Part shown: piece by piece, positions 23,686 to 34,400 of the stretch
Numbering within the stretch: the stretch's first letter is position 1
Layout: each line of letters opens with the position of its first letter
The notes under the pieces: model-generated
Told to the model about the DNA's origin: nothing
The model's database searches: none
Seen by the model: only the letters and a program-made list of their open reading frames with translations
Assembly (NCBI GenBank): GCA_037043015.1
Contig: CM073321.1
Coordinates: 40,568,420-40,632,419 of the forward strand
DNA: 64,000 nt
Source of the DNA: Bryum argenteum
Lineage: Eukaryota; Streptophyta; Bryopsida; Bryales; Bryaceae
Direction of reading: 5' to 3'
Made by a program: the position numbers and the translations under genes

Positions 23686-25103
23686 GTAACGTCCACTTCT
23701 ATATGCTAAACATTCAGGTGTAGTATATTTTGAATTATGTTTATTCTAATCAATTGTGTTTACTGTAACAATGAATAACCACGTGGTTATAAAAGTGTAG
23801 CCATCCGTAACTGTTTCCCATCAATTCCTATTTGAGTATTTTGTACCAAGTGTATTGAAATGTGATGTCAATCATCTAAATATGTCTTGCTAATAAATCA
23901 TGTGTTAGGTACTTCTGGTATATGAAACAAAAAGATTGGCTTATAATGCAAAATACAGTAAAGTGGCCTGGCCAAGTAGAGTCTTTTAAATCATGATGCA
24001 TTTGTCTCTTGGTTACCAGCATTTTATTCAAAAGGTGTGTAGGTATATAATTTACATGATCAGGAGAGATAAACACTGAATGTGTCAATGTGCAGCAAGA
24101 ACTATGAAAGAACATGAAGAGACGGGAAAATTAATTCGTTTCTTCGAAATGATTAAAAACTATGGCTTCACGTGAAGGTAAGGTGAGTACTTGTACATAC
24201 CCTAAATTCAATTAATTTATGTTTTTTCATGCGCATGAATTGCTATGTACTTTATTATTCCCTTTCTTTGCAATTGTAATTACTGAAGTTGTGTTCATTG
24301 TTTTTATAATGTTGCATTCATTGTAGGGGCTCGGTACACCTATTGGAAGAAAAGAATGAAGGTGCTGAGACATGTCGATAGGTATACTATTCTGAGAAAA
24401 CGGAACAACGTTCTATCCGTATGTAAACCGTCACAAAATTTTAGTACATCAGTGAGCATTTTCAAATTTGTATTGTCATTCATTTTTTATTATTTCTTGA
24501 TTTTCTTGTCATGTGCACATCGATTGTATTGGTTACGTGATAAAGCAATATACTTAACTCTGACGTCAATCAAAAAGTAGGTTCCTTCAATTTCATAACA
24601 TATATGAAGTAAGTAGACCGGAGGTATTCCACTTTACGTAGTGATTCTATTCCAAAATGCAATTACCAGATCTTACAGCCATTTTCCACATCCACAGTAA
24701 TTACCGTAGATATGTCATGTTGTAAAAAAGCTCAAAGTACGTAACTTTGACTTTCACAATGGCCCCCATTTACAAGCGTAACAACAGTGGCTTAATTGTC
24801 GTTTCCTGTATGTTTCCAACTAATTTTGAACCCACAGTAAATCTACAAAAATCTCTTAAACTTATCCCATGTATAAAAATGGTTACCGCTCATAAAGCAC
24901 ATCCAACTGAGCATCAAATCCCAATCATGAATAAAGTAATTTAGTATTTATAGCCCAATATCCCACATCTATGCTCATTTTGACAAAAAGATAACAACAT
25001 TTATACAAAAGATCACAAAGTAACCGATATGACAAGATATTGCAAGTACAATACTGCATTTTTCATCTTGGACATATTTCTGTCAAAAATTAGTCATATT
25101 TAC
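23686..25103. other. 3' part of the CACTA element, mostly non-coding
   Basis: AT-rich DNA follows the transposase. A possible small exon at 24096-24177 (TGCAG|CAAGAACT ... GTGAAG|GTAAGG) encodes MKEHEETGKLIRFFEMIKNYGFT in one frame, but its phase does not match the preceding exon. Short open frames at 24356-24580 and 24747-24944 look like chance. Confidence 0.5.
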
Positions 25104-25121
25104 ACTGATTTTCTTGTAGTG

Positions 25122-25380
25122 TTAGCTCGCATTGAGCTAAAAGCACAGATTTTAGCTCGTGATATTGATAGAACCTGTTTTTGCAAACTAAACAGGCATC
25201 TATCTAAATGCATATTGTAAACCTAGTAACGAAAAATGTATCCCGCGAAGGAGTTTGCGAATTTCAACTTGAAATGCATAATCAAATTGCAAGAACAATG
25301 GCGTACCTGGTGCGAATACTTGCTTGTGAGATCACAACAAAACCCTACGTTGCAATCGTACAAAAAAAGCTGAGAAACAA
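25122..25380. other. Continuation of the DUF7869 neighbourhood right of the CACTA element
   Basis: Right after the CACTA end the sequence resumes with TTAGCTCGCATTGAGCTAA (the split palindrome) and a half-copy TTTTAGCTCGTGATATTGA near 25150. No terminus of the outer element is obvious to me before the GC-rich block at 25381. Confidence 0.6.
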
Positions 25381-25690
25381 AAACCTCAATAACAAGGCAA
25401 CGGGGGTAACGGCAGCGGCAGCGGAGGGAAAATGGCAACGGCAGCGGAGGGAGGAACGGCAGCGGGCTGCCCTACGTGGTGAAGGCGGCGCGTGGCCGCT
25501 GCCCGGGTCGCCCGCTGCCCGGGCTGCCACGCTGTGCCCGCTGCCCTCCGTGGTGAAGGCGGTGCTGCGGAGTGAAGGCGGCGCATGGCTGCTGCCCGGG
25601 CTGCCCCGGGGTGTCCGCTGCCCCTGCTACACGGGGCGCCCCTGACCGGGCTGCCCTAGAGTGCTCGGGGTGCGCGTTGCTTGGGATGAC
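25381..25690. repeat. GC-rich low-complexity block (GGCAGCGG / GCTGCCCGGG)
   Basis: Repeats of GGCAGCGGAGGG, GTGGTGAAGGCGGCG and GCTGCCCGGGC give an extreme GC peak against AT-rich flanks. Overlapping open frames exist on both strands only because the block is GC-rich; I would not call a gene. Confidence 0.65.
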
Positions 25691-25972
25691 GCTACACTAA
25701 TCTAAAAATAGCTCACTTAAATTTACCCAATTCAAATCTTTGAATACTACATTTAAAATAATTGAGTACTACACTTAGAATACTAGACCTAATTTATTAA
25801 ATACTTATCTTAGAATATTTCGCTTACAATAACTCAATTCTAATCTTAGAATACTACTTTTAGAATATTTTATTATTATATTTAGAATACCACATCAAAT
25901 TTAGTAAATAATCAAGTTAGAGTACCTCATCTTATTTACTACATACTAAACTCTAAATATTTCACTTAAAAT
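25691..25972. repeat. AT-rich degenerate short repeat
   Basis: Loose copies of TTAGAATACTAC and TTAGAATATTT occur every 20-40 bp. No gene is seen. Confidence 0.45.
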
Positions 25973-26067
25973 CAGGGTTGTCTTATGTGACACTATCGTA
26001 CGTTAGATAGACAAGACATGTCAGACAGACATTGAGCCTCAGAATGTCTAATAGAATCAACATAAGG
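25973..26067 (+). mobile_element. Left terminus of a CAGGGTTGTC element, outer part
   Basis: CAGGGTTGTCTTATGTGACAC... followed by GACATGTCAGACAGACATTGAGCCTCAGAATGTCTAATAGAATC matches the complement of 47751-47655 nearly base for base. CAGGGTTGTC is a hAT-like start. The pogo-type element at 26070 interrupts it, and the continuation is at 29492 (TTACCCTTGATTTACC...). The 8 bp to the left (CTTAAAAT) do not match the 8 bp outside the 47751 terminus (ATTGTTGC), so these are not the two ends of one intact insertion. Confidence 0.72.
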
Positions 26068-26590
26068 TATAGGCACCTATAACGGATAACTTAAGCATTT
26101 CAGCATTGTGTGGTTGTGGTTGTGAAGAAGGAGGTATTTTTCCTTTGAAGAGAAATAAGGTTCAGGAAGAATGAGTATTTTTTTTTAAAAAAGAAGCAAA
26201 ATTGAAATTACTACAGATTTTTAAGTGCAAAAGTGAGTGAGACACACAAGCAACATATAGCTTCACTCATGATTGTTGAGGAATGAGAGCACTAAACGCA
26301 ATTTGATGTATGAAAAGGCACTTTATACATCATGCAAATCCAGCTGCCTGTTGACCTAAAATGGACAATTCTCAATCCCATTTCGGCCACCCACTTGCTT
26401 CCAGTGCCAACCATACCCTTGCCAAATTGAGGCCACTCAGGATCCCTTTTTTTAAGCCCCGCGCTTCCCATCACACGTTCCTTTTGTCCCCATAACGGAC
26501 ACAATTTTTGCAAGTTTCGGTAGTAATTGCCGACGTTGTCAACGGCTCCTTCCCGCGAGCTCTTCCCGCGCTCCGTCGCTCCTCCGTGCT

Positions 26591-27751
26591 TCACCTCCTC
26601 CCCCATCTGTAGGTATCCAACCTTGAACAAGGAACATGTGAGATGCCGGTTGTTGAAGAGTTTGGGGTTGAGGGTTTGGCGACATAGATACCACAAGGTT
26701 GCCGAAGTGACCGAAAGGTAGGAAATAAGGGTGTTGCAGTAGATGAAGCGTACAAGCTCGAGAAGTAGGGGTTTTGAATACCTCCTACATTGAAAGCAAA
26801 ATCAGAAGGACGTGCTTGTTGCGCAATTGGATTTTCCGCAGTCGCTTCTCCCTGTCCACCGAATTGGCGACCTTGGAATATCTCCGTTGCACTGTCCCCG
26901 CGCCTTGTTGTGGTGCTTCGTGCTTTCTCTGCGGCTTTTGCAGCACGCGTTGCTGCGGCCTCAGCTAGGCGTTGCGCCTTCACACGTGATACCTCCTCTC
27001 TTTCCTCCGTTCGGCGAACTGGGGCTTCGGCTACTGCAATAGCGCGCGCCTCCTTCTCAACAGCCTTTTGTTGTCGCTGGGCCTCCTTCTTGGTACGTAA
27101 TCTCTCCTTTTCTCGCGCTGCTGATTCTTTTGCGTCATTGAGTCTTTGAACTGCTGCTGTGTACTCGTCGGACGTCAAAATCTTGGACTTCGTGAAGCCT
27201 AGGAGGGGATCTTTCCGTATAGAGCTTGCCCGGGCTGCAATGGTCAGCAATGTCAAGAACCATGTAATAGAGTTGGGTTCCCCCTCGGTTTTATCAACAG
27301 TTGCAATTTCGAGTGCTTCTCCTCCGATGTCTGCAGGATCTGGAGCAACAAAGTAATGGGCGGCGCTTGAGTCCTGGACCTCATCAAATTCGTTTTCCAT
27401 CTCTAGCCCTGCCTCCTCGCCAAGTACGTTTGGCTCAGACTCCTCATCACTGTCGTCCTCGTGAGCTGCATGTTGCTTTTTATGTTCGTTCTGAATCTTT
27501 TGTGTTGGCACTAAAATGTGGTTGTTGCATGCATGTATCTGGAGCTCTTCGTCGACCTGCATATCAACATTGGCAGTTTCGATGTTAATTTTGTGCTCCT
27601 GCAATGCGAAAGGGTACAGCCAGGCGCCATGAGTCACGTGGTGGTGGAGGCCAAGACGATGTTTATCATTGCAAACAGGATGTACGAGGGCTTGACGACG
27701 TACCAAGCGATTCAAGCCACGAATCCTAAAGTGAATGCTGACGACATGCAA
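26591..27751 (-). CDS. Possible pogo-like transposase C-terminal region
   Basis: The 386-residue open frame has an acidic segment (HEDDSDEESEPNVLGEEAGLEMENEFDE), then FTKSKILTSDEYTAAVQRLNDAKESAAREKERLRTKK followed by a long Lys/Arg/Glu/Ala helix. The KSKILTS-DEY plus charged coiled coil resembles the tail of pogo/Jerky-type DDE transposases. I see no DDE catalytic core, so this is at best the 3' exon of the enzyme or a decayed copy. The extreme ends of the frame probably run beyond true exon borders. It lies inside TA-flanked inverted repeats, which supports a transposon origin. Confidence 0.45.
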   Translation of the reverse strand: MHVVSIHFRIRGLNRLVRRQALVHPVCNDKHRLGLHHHVTHGAWLYPFALQEHKINIETANVDMQVDEELQIHACNNHILVPTQKIQNEHKKQHAAHEDDSDEESEPNVLGEEAGLEMENEFDEVQDSSAAHYFVAPDPADIGGEALEIATVDKTEGEPNSITWFLTLLTIAARASSIRKDPLLGFTKSKILTSDEYTAAVQRLNDAKESAAREKERLRTKKEAQRQQKAVEKEARAIAVAEAPVRRTEEREEVSRVKAQRLAEAAATRAAKAAEKARSTTTRRGDSATEIFQGRQFGGQGEATAENPIAQQARPSDFAFNVGGIQNPYFSSLYASSTATPLFPTFRSLRQPCGIYVAKPSTPNSSTTGISHVPCSRLDTYRWGRR

Positions 27752-28690
27752 ATGGAGACACTGAAGATTACGGTAAGCTCATGTTTTCTGAAATCATCTC
27801 TTACACCTACAATCACGAATTATGAACCTTGATGGCAACTGTATGCGAACTGATGAGCTATGAACATGTGATTTGGTCCCAAAGCAGGTATGATCGGAGA
27901 TGGAGAGTCGAGATTCATGCACTATGAATTTTAGTAGAATAAAACAACGTGAAGCAAGTTGCATATGGAAACAGGAAAGGAAAGGAATTTCTGATGTATT
28001 TTAGAAACAATACAGTGATCGAGTACTTGGAGCTCTTCGCCGACCTGCATGTCTAATAGCGGCTGCATCGTTGGAAGTTCTCAAGGTGCGTACAATAACC
28101 TTCATTTCACTATTTGTTGTATAACTACATGCCAGCCTACTTAATAATATTGGATGGTCGCACTTACATGTCGAGAGCCCCTAAAGCTAGCTTTAATCAT
28201 GACATTCTAAAGCATGGGTATGTACCATCAGCAATTAGAAATTAATAAAGTACTTTGTATACAATGGGATTAATCACGATTCTGGTAATATAACGAATGC
28301 GGTTGCTGCTACTAATAGTATGAGACGCTATGGAGGACACTATGCCATGCAGGGCCAATAAGGTAGGATTCTCGAAAACCAACGAGCTAGGATGCATGGT
28401 GTTGGAGCTAGAGCCTTCTAACTTTCTGACCTGTTATAAATTCGTCTTTGTGTGTCCATAAAAAAACATGCTCATTTGTTGTTAGTTTTGTAAGGACAAT
28501 TCTTCTCATTTTTTGTGGGTTGTTGTGCAAGCAACATATGAGAACAAAAAGGTGATGCTATTGAGGTGAGAATTAAATCATGCACATCCATTGTTCTCGT
28601 AAAAAGAGTACAAGCAAAAGAGTACCTGGAGCTCTTCATTGACATGCATGTCAACAGCGGCTGCATCGTTGGAGGCTGCGAAGATATCCG
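27525..28690 (-). repeat. Three copies of one exon-like segment
   Basis: Segments near 27527-27585, 28020-28080 and 28618-28675 share ATCTGGAGCTCTTC.TYGACMTGCATGTC on the plus strand. On the minus strand they encode (A/S)NDAAAVDMHVNEELQ-like peptides. The copy at 28.6 kb has an acceptor-like CTTCGCAG before it and CAG|GTACTC after it. The spacing is about 500-600 bp. This looks like tandem exon duplication within the pogo-type element's gene. Parts of the second copy have lost the frame. Confidence 0.55.
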
Positions 28691-29491
28691 ACGGGGCCAG
28701 GTACTTATTCACTACTGCTACAACATGCCTACGACACGCTTAACCTAAACTCTACTTTCACATGGATTGTCAATAGGCGAATGAAGAGAATCCTTACAAT
28801 AGCTCCAAAAGCTCCCATCCAAGAAAAACTCAACAATATATCACCAAGCAATACAATCTCACAAAAGTGCAGAATGCATGGTCAAAGAGCAAAATATCAC
28901 CAAGCAATACTATTTGACGAAAGTGCAGAATGTATGGTCAAAGAGTAGTCAGACGAGAGTTTGATGTGAAACAACTTACCTGAGTTGTGAAAGAGATTCA
29001 AGATCCAAGCTATTAAGCTCTACCACTGTGTGTATGGACATGGACAGTCATGAGAGTCATGAGAATGATCTGAAGGTCATGAAAATGTGTGACACCGAAA
29101 GAGCACATTTCAGCTCTTTATTTTTCAATTCCCATCATATGAGATCCGGAATTCCAGCATATGTCAAACCAGTAACCGCTAATTCTCATACTAATGACGG
29201 TTAACTTTATGGCTTTCCGACCATCACCAAGGGAAATTAGATACAAATATCTAATCACCTCAATTTGGCACGAAGCGGTGGCAATTCCTGCTCTACATGA
29301 TTTTAATATTAGTCACTGAAATTAGCAATGCCCATTTTTGGGTGCACCATTTCGGCCACCTCCCCTCCCACTAATATATCATGCACATGTCATTTCACAG
29401 ATAAAATTATCTGTTTCTTGTTCAGCCATGCGCAGCAGTGAAGAAGCCTAGTTATCCGTGGTGGGACAATTATCCGTTATGGGTGCCTGTA

Positions 29492-29870
29492 TTTTAATCC
29501 TTTCGCTCAAAAAAGTTACCCTTGATTTACCATGTCCACGTTGAATCCTGCGTGGCTGCCACATGGACTGTACAACTCAGTAATGCAATGACTGTAATTG
29601 GGCGACTGCGCTATGTAGGACTGGACCAACGGTAGCCTCGTCCACCGCGACTGTGGGCGATCGCCAATCGCCTATTAGCGACCGACTATTGCCCTTATGC
29701 GAGCAACTGTCGCCCCTATGCAAGCGACTGTCGCCACTGGGCGACCGGCAGTTTCGTTGGACTGACAGTCGCCCAGACCTGCGGTCGCCCTAAACCGGGG
29801 GTCATCCATGACCTGCGGTCGCCTAGGGTCGCCTTACATTGGGGGCTTCCCCCGATTAGAATAAGTCATT
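29492..29870 (+). repeat. Inner part of the CAGGGTTGTC terminus plus CGGTCGCC array
   Basis: After the pogo-type insertion, TTACCCTTGATTTACC..TGTCC.CGTTG.ATCCT.CGTGGC.GCCAC.TGG.CTGTACAACTCAG repeats the order seen in complement at 47660-47560. It runs into a GC-rich array (29630-29850) of GGGCGACTG, GCGACCG, CTGTCGCCC and GGTCGCC motifs. The array is part of the element terminus here, not next to an ATG. Confidence 0.7.
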
Positions 29871-30229
29871 TTGCTATCCAACATTACCCATGAATTCTTC
29901 CGTTTACTCATCCAAATGTAAACCAAGCATTAAAATGAAGCAGATTACAACAATCCACAAATCCCCCGTAGAAAATGCTAACATCAACTATGAAATCCTA
30001 AACTCATGTAACAAAAAATGTGATCACATACATATGTGACTAGTGTGAAAAGCGAACATAATAAAAAGAGTCGCAAAAATCTATAAAAATTGGAACAATA
30101 TGTCAGAAAGTAGATTGTATGTATTGCAAGTATAATTTGTGAATTACATGGCTAAATGAGCACTCAATGATGTGAGATGGTCATCTCTAGAAGCCCATGA
30201 CTTGCATGAAGAAATACTGATATTGTATA
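29871..30229. other. AT-rich stretch, no gene seen
   Basis: No coding frame or repeat of note is seen between the terminal array and the 3' end of the kinase-like pseudogene. Confidence 0.5.
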
Positions 30230-31773
30230 CTAATTACTGTCCTCTCTAAATACAGACTCTGGTAGAAGCATTTGATATGGTTTTTCTATCAAGCGGTTCA
30301 CCACCTCCCCACAGGTCATTGTCTTCTCCGGTTCATGCCTGGTGAGTGATAACACTTTTGATAGGAATAAAGCTCGCAAAATTGAATTTGGGAATAACTC
30401 TTCGTCAAATTTGTTTTGTACATTAATCAGCAGGATGAGCTTGCCAACCCCATACAAATTTGATGCAACTGTGGTTGGATGTAGGAGTTCCTGGATGTGC
30501 AAATTTGTATTAGAACTTTTTGGTCCCAAAGTATAGAACATCTCGGACGCCATCCACCATTGAAGTTTCATCTCCTTATCCATTTTTACCTTCGGCTGGT
30601 ATCCATAACATAAAGGTTGTTGTTCTACTATACGAGATGCCATCCCCGAGTCACACACTCTCATACAAATCTTGTCTTTTGGGAGATCTGGGAAATGCAA
30701 TAGTATGTTTGAGGGGGATAGGCCGTTGTGGAGTACACCAGTCTTATGCACCAGATTCACCATATACACTAAACCCCAAGCTAGCTTTATCTTATGACAA
30801 CGGCAAAGGCTAATTCTGATAGCCTCTTCTGTAGTGAGACTCAAAACGTCCTTTACTTTCGACCCGTGAAGATGTTTGTCGCCAACCTTCTCATCCAACT
30901 TCAGCATTTGGTTTAGTGATCCTCTATTCCACCAATATGTGTAAGCCACAAACGTTCTTGTATGCAACGCCCAAAACTTGATAATACCTGGATGATTTAA
31001 AGGACATATAAGAGCTTCTACTGAAGTCTCTATCCTTATCTTCTACATATTCATATTTTTGGAAAGCTTTGCTCCAAAATGGATCCAATTTGGAACGTGG
31101 TCTACTCCAACAATCCGCACCTTCTGCACCAGTCCATGGCCTCCCTCGATGTCGTTGGCTGATAGACCTTCTATCGTAGCGTCTTGAGAGATCCATACAA
31201 CTCCCAACCCGATGTCTCGTTCAAATGTGGCTAGCAAAGCGTCTTTTTCCAATGCCATCCCTCAGCTTTTATTTCTGCTAAGCTTTTGGATTGGATGTTG
31301 CCATCAATCCATCTTGCGTTTAAATTGCTCCTCCTCTTCAGTTAGAGGCCTCTGTCCAAATCGCTTCTCCACAACTCTTTCACATTGAAGATCCATTGTG
31401 CACTTGTAATTTCTAATCAAGTTTGGTATTGCAAATGATAATCAACATCTTTGAATTCTTCTAATTCCGCCATGGCCCTAATAATTATTGACTCCAGTTT
31501 CACCTTCCGTCTCTCTCCACCCGTGTTAACATTCCTCAAGTAGTTGTACTCCAGGAATTGAGCCTCATACCAAATCAAACACGCTTTCTCTGCATATCGG
31601 CTATACTTTGATGTTGGTTATCTCAAATCTCCTTCTTTCTGGTTTCTCTTCTTCGTCCTCCTATGGCTTGCGCTTCCACTAGATTGTTGCATAGCAATGT
31701 CTTCTCCAAATGAATCGGGGACATTAAGATCCGATGTTGGTACTTCCTTCTGGTTCTTTTTGGATCTACTCAT
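30230..31773 (-). pseudogene. Protein kinase-like protein, catalytic Asp lost
   Basis: The likely start is ATG 31773-31771 (MSRSKKNQKEVPTSDLNV...), about 167 bp below a TATA-like box at 31940. An N-terminal helical region (YAEKACLIWYEAQF...) matches the place of that in the paralogue at 57.25-58.74 kb. A glycine-rich loop-like IEGGHGLVQKVRIVGV (about 31130), HPGIIKFWAL, AYTYWWNRGSLNQML and the catalytic-loop equivalent LHNGLSPSNILLHFP follow, then VCDSGMAS where kinases have DFG. The usual catalytic Asp of HxD is Gly here. Frameshifts (for example between 31043 and 30967) and stops show decay. The last part (30967-30230) is open for 245 residues. It is divergent from the RING-containing gene at 32348, with a shared array between them. 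Confidence 0.7.
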
Positions 31774-31937
31774 CGTTGAACTTGTTGTGGAAGCCGGAAA
31801 AAAATCAAGGTGCTGCTATCAATGTGCACCAAACCCCAAAAACCCCTCTGACCCGGCAGTGCACGTTTCCACGAGCCAGGACACAGGGCGGACGAGGGAG
31901 CGGTTTGGCAAAAAGTAATTTACAAACCGTTGGTTAG
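31774..31937 (-). promoter_or_regulatory. Presumed 5' untranslated region of the kinase-like gene
   Basis: This 164-bp stretch lies between the ATG at 31773 and the TATA-like GGGCATATATATGCC. The spacing matches other genes in the cluster. No start-site evidence is available from sequence alone. Confidence 0.4.
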
Positions 31938-32224
31938 GGCATATATATGCCTGTGGACCCCCGGTCGCCTCACATCCAATCGTGCACCCCCGGTCGCCCC
32001 ACAACCCGGTGTCGCAAAAGCTGTACTTGCAATCGCCCCACATTCCGTTGTTGCGACAGCGAAACCGCCGGTCGCCCCACATGCAGCTGTCGCGACAGCT
32101 GTACCTGCACTTGCGCCCTCACTAACCGCCGGTCGCCCAGGCAATGTCCTAGCACTAACTGGACCGCCGGTCGCCTTGCTTCTGTACCAGCGGTCTCCCC
32201 AACCCAAGGTTGCCCTATATATTC
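31938..32224. promoter_or_regulatory. Bidirectional promoter candidate: CGGTCGCC array with a TATA box on each side
   Basis: The centre (31960-32212) repeats CCGGTCGCCC about eight times, interspersed with TGTCGCGACAGC and GCAATCGCCCCAC variants. At the left edge is CATATATATG (31940-31949), serving the minus-strand kinase-like gene (ATG 31773). At the right edge is CCTATATATTCC (32213-32224), serving the plus-strand gene (ATG 32348). The distances to the two ATGs are about 167 and 124 bp. The symmetric layout is read directly from sequence; promoter activity is inference. Confidence 0.65.
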
Positions 32225-32880
32225 CCCCATCGTTCGTGAACCTAATATTTGGTTTACTAGCCTAGCGCGCTGACTTACATCCATTAAATTGGCTCCATGC
32301 TTGTTCCGGGTAGGTAAAGACTATTCTCGACTTTGGCTATTTCATCCATGGCTACTCCGGGGCAACTTAGGAAGGCAGAAAACGACAAGAAGAGGAAGAG
32401 GAGGGACAACCCACAACGAAAAAGATTGCATGTGCTTCAAAATTCGAACAAGCTTGCCTTTTAAGGTTGGGAAGATGAACTAGATATGTGGACGATGGCA
32501 ACTTGCGATTGTTCATTGAATGGTGTCACATTGACAAGACATTCCCTCTGTCGTATCACCATTTCCATCGGCACACTAACAAGGCAAATCTTAAGTATTG
32601 CGATTGCCCAAACTTCAAACTACGATGCATTGAGGTTTACCAAGTCTTGTATGGCACGCCATGTGTGGAGCGCAACGAGGTTCCCTTGTTTCTTGCTCAT
32701 GGAGTATACGCTGAGGTTGCTCTCGGTTAAAGAGTGGATTGGACAATTGTCAAAGAGGGGAAGCATGTAACACGACCTTCAACGAGTGACATTCCGACAG
32801 GCATTCTAAGATTCCCTGACGCTCCTAATGGTGGCATGGAAGTGACGAGGTCTATTACCAAGGCTATGAAAGAGGCTTCC

Positions 32881-34400
32881 TGTCACATCCCTTTCCGAAG
32901 AATGCCCGAACACCGTGGTGAGCCAAGAGGACCCCGGGAGTGACGCCCCGGGCTTGGCAAGAGACAAGGTGAAGTGACCAAGGGGAGTCCCGAGCAAACA
33001 GCAGGCAATGGCGTCGTGCTCGGGACGAACTTGGTGGCGTGTCTTACATGGTTGGAAACCTTGTTTGAGCACGCACCCATGGGTCCAAAGAACGCGCGAT
33101 TTGGAGTTGTGAGTCATGAGATATGACTCTCCAAAGTTGAAGCGCGTTCCGGGACACTCCGGGACTCGGGAGTGTTGCCTTTCGGGACTCAAAATGTCGT
33201 CCTTCATGGATGGCGGCATGCTGCATGTCATTGGAAAGCTCTAGACAAGAGCTTTCCAAAATGCTAAGGCTCGTGAGGAGCAAAGCAATGCTTTGGGAGA
33301 TATGGCTCTCCAAAGCATCGGGACTTCGGGACTCCGGGACTGCTGCCTCCCGGGACTCCCGAATGTTCAGAGGAGCATAGCTCCCACATGCAAGCTTTGA
33401 TTGGGACAAGTGAGGAGTCTATCGACATCTACTCAAAGAGTAGATGTCGAAAATGGGCTCGCACGTCCCATTTGGATAACTGAGCTACAAGTTAGCCCGA
33501 GAAGAAGATACGGCCCGTTTTTGAGACTAAGGCAAAAACGGATGGTCTTCCAAAACAAAAGTGTGTCACGGAAGGCCCCTCAACACAAGAGGGGGGGGCC
33601 TACCGAAGACTCCAGGGAGTACTATGAGGAGGGGTGGTCTCCCTCCTCACTTGCACATGGTGCCTTGAGGAGCCGGGGTGGCTCCAAGGGGTGAGGCTTG
33701 GGATGGGGCCTCACTCCCGCACCTTGTGGAAAATGGAGAGTGCTTTGGAGCATCTCTAAACATGGGGTTGGGAAGTGTCCCTCTCCAAGTTAGTCCCTGT
33801 GATAAGTAGTGCCGGTTCCCGGGAGTGACCGGGAATGGCTCAAGAAGGTGAGGCATGGAAAGGAAGCCTCACTTCTACATCTTGGGCATTGTAGGATGCT
33901 CTTGAGCATCCCGCAACATTGGGTTGGAAAGAGTCCCGCTCCAAACTAGTCCCCGGGAAAACTAGTGCCGGATTCCTGGAGGATTTCCGGCAAAGTCCCG
34001 AATGGGGTGAGAAACAAGAGTGGAAGGGGACTAGTGGGAAGTTGGAAAATGGATAAAGGCGGTTAGCTCCGGGGGTGATTAGTAGCACCCTTGGGAGCTT
34101 GGACATTTGTGGAAGGCCGCCCCGTGCCACGAAGTGGCACGCCCATGTGTTGGTGGGAGTTCCGGGTTGGCATACCCATGTGTTGGTGGGAGTTCCGGGT
34201 AATGAGTACCGGATAATGAGTTATGGAGTCAAGGTGGGTTGGACACCTTGACTTAGAATGGTGCTAACATTGTGTGTGTGGGGCACATGCAAGTGTTAGC
34301 AAAGTCGTGGCCAGTTGCTACCAACTAAGTGAGCCGTGATTCCGCTACCAAGTAAGGCTCACTAAGAAAAAGAAGAGTTGGAGTAATTAGGGTCGCGACA
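32881..34400. mobile_element. Solo LTR, 1,520 bp (TGTCACATCCC...GGGTCGCGACA)
   Basis: The ends TGTCACATCCCT and AGGGTCGCGACA are imperfect inverted repeats of the TG...CA type. They are flanked by CTTCC (32876-32880) and TTTCC (34401-34405), a 5-bp duplication with one C-to-T difference. Excision joins ...KEAS to YHSATSEEDDD in frame. There is no internal retroelement coding region, so it is a solo LTR from recombination. The ORFs inside (for example 33044-33409 minus, 33401-33694 plus) have no recognisable content. Confidence 0.82.
33680..34200 (+). repeat. Internal duplications in the solo LTR
   Basis: A segment of about 165 bp beginning GTGAGGC.TGG...CCTCACT..CAC/TC is repeated at about 33690 and 33850, each copy containing TTGG.A.GTCCC.CTCCAA.TAGTCCC and AGTGCCGG. 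A shorter direct repeat, CCCATGTGTTGGTGGGAGTTCCGGGT style, occurs at about 34142 and 34175. Duplicated modules are common in the U3 part of LTRs. Confidence 0.65.

Larger units (their letters stand above)
10536..25121 (+). mobile_element. Complete CACTA (En/Spm) transposon, 14,586 bp
   Basis: The left end starts CACTACAAGAAAATCAGT. The right end is the exact complement over 18 bp (25104-25121, ...ACTGATTTTCTTGTAGTG). This is the standard plant CACTA terminus, and both sides carry TTA. Inside are two divergently transcribed genes: a TnpA-like DNA-binding protein (minus, 12716-17078) and a TnpD-type transposase (plus, 18395 to about 23.7 kb). Their shared 5' region lies at 17.1-18.4 kb. Stretches 10554-12140 and 23.7-25.1 kb are non-coding and AT-rich, with fragments such as the poly-T run near 10808. 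The element disrupted one TTAGCTCG palindrome of the DUF7869 neighbourhood, so it is younger than that array. The transposase is broken, so it could now move only in trans. Confidence 0.94.
26070..29489. mobile_element. pogo/Tc1-type element with TA duplication, 3,420 bp
   Basis: Inverted ends read TAGGCACCTATAACGGATAA at the left and, complemented, CAGGCACCCATAACGGATAA at the right. Both sides are flanked by TA (26068-26069 and 29490-29491), the target of the Tc1/mariner/pogo superfamily. Removing it joins ...TCTAATAGAATCAACATAAGG to TTTTAATCC...TTACCCTTGATTTACC, the same order found uninterrupted in complement at 47.6 kb. The empty site is therefore independently supported. Inside is a minus-strand frame with a pogo-like C-terminal region. 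Confidence 0.78.

Noticed and set aside
25208..25645. A 145-codon plus-strand frame in the GC-rich block
   Set aside because: Its content follows the low-complexity GGCAGCGG/GCTGCCCGG repeat; the opposite strand is equally open.
31819..32284. Overlapping open frames through the 32-kb GC array
   Set aside because: Frames are open on both strands because the CGGTCGCC repeat avoids stop codons; the TATA boxes at the edges and adjacent ATGs fit a promoter better.
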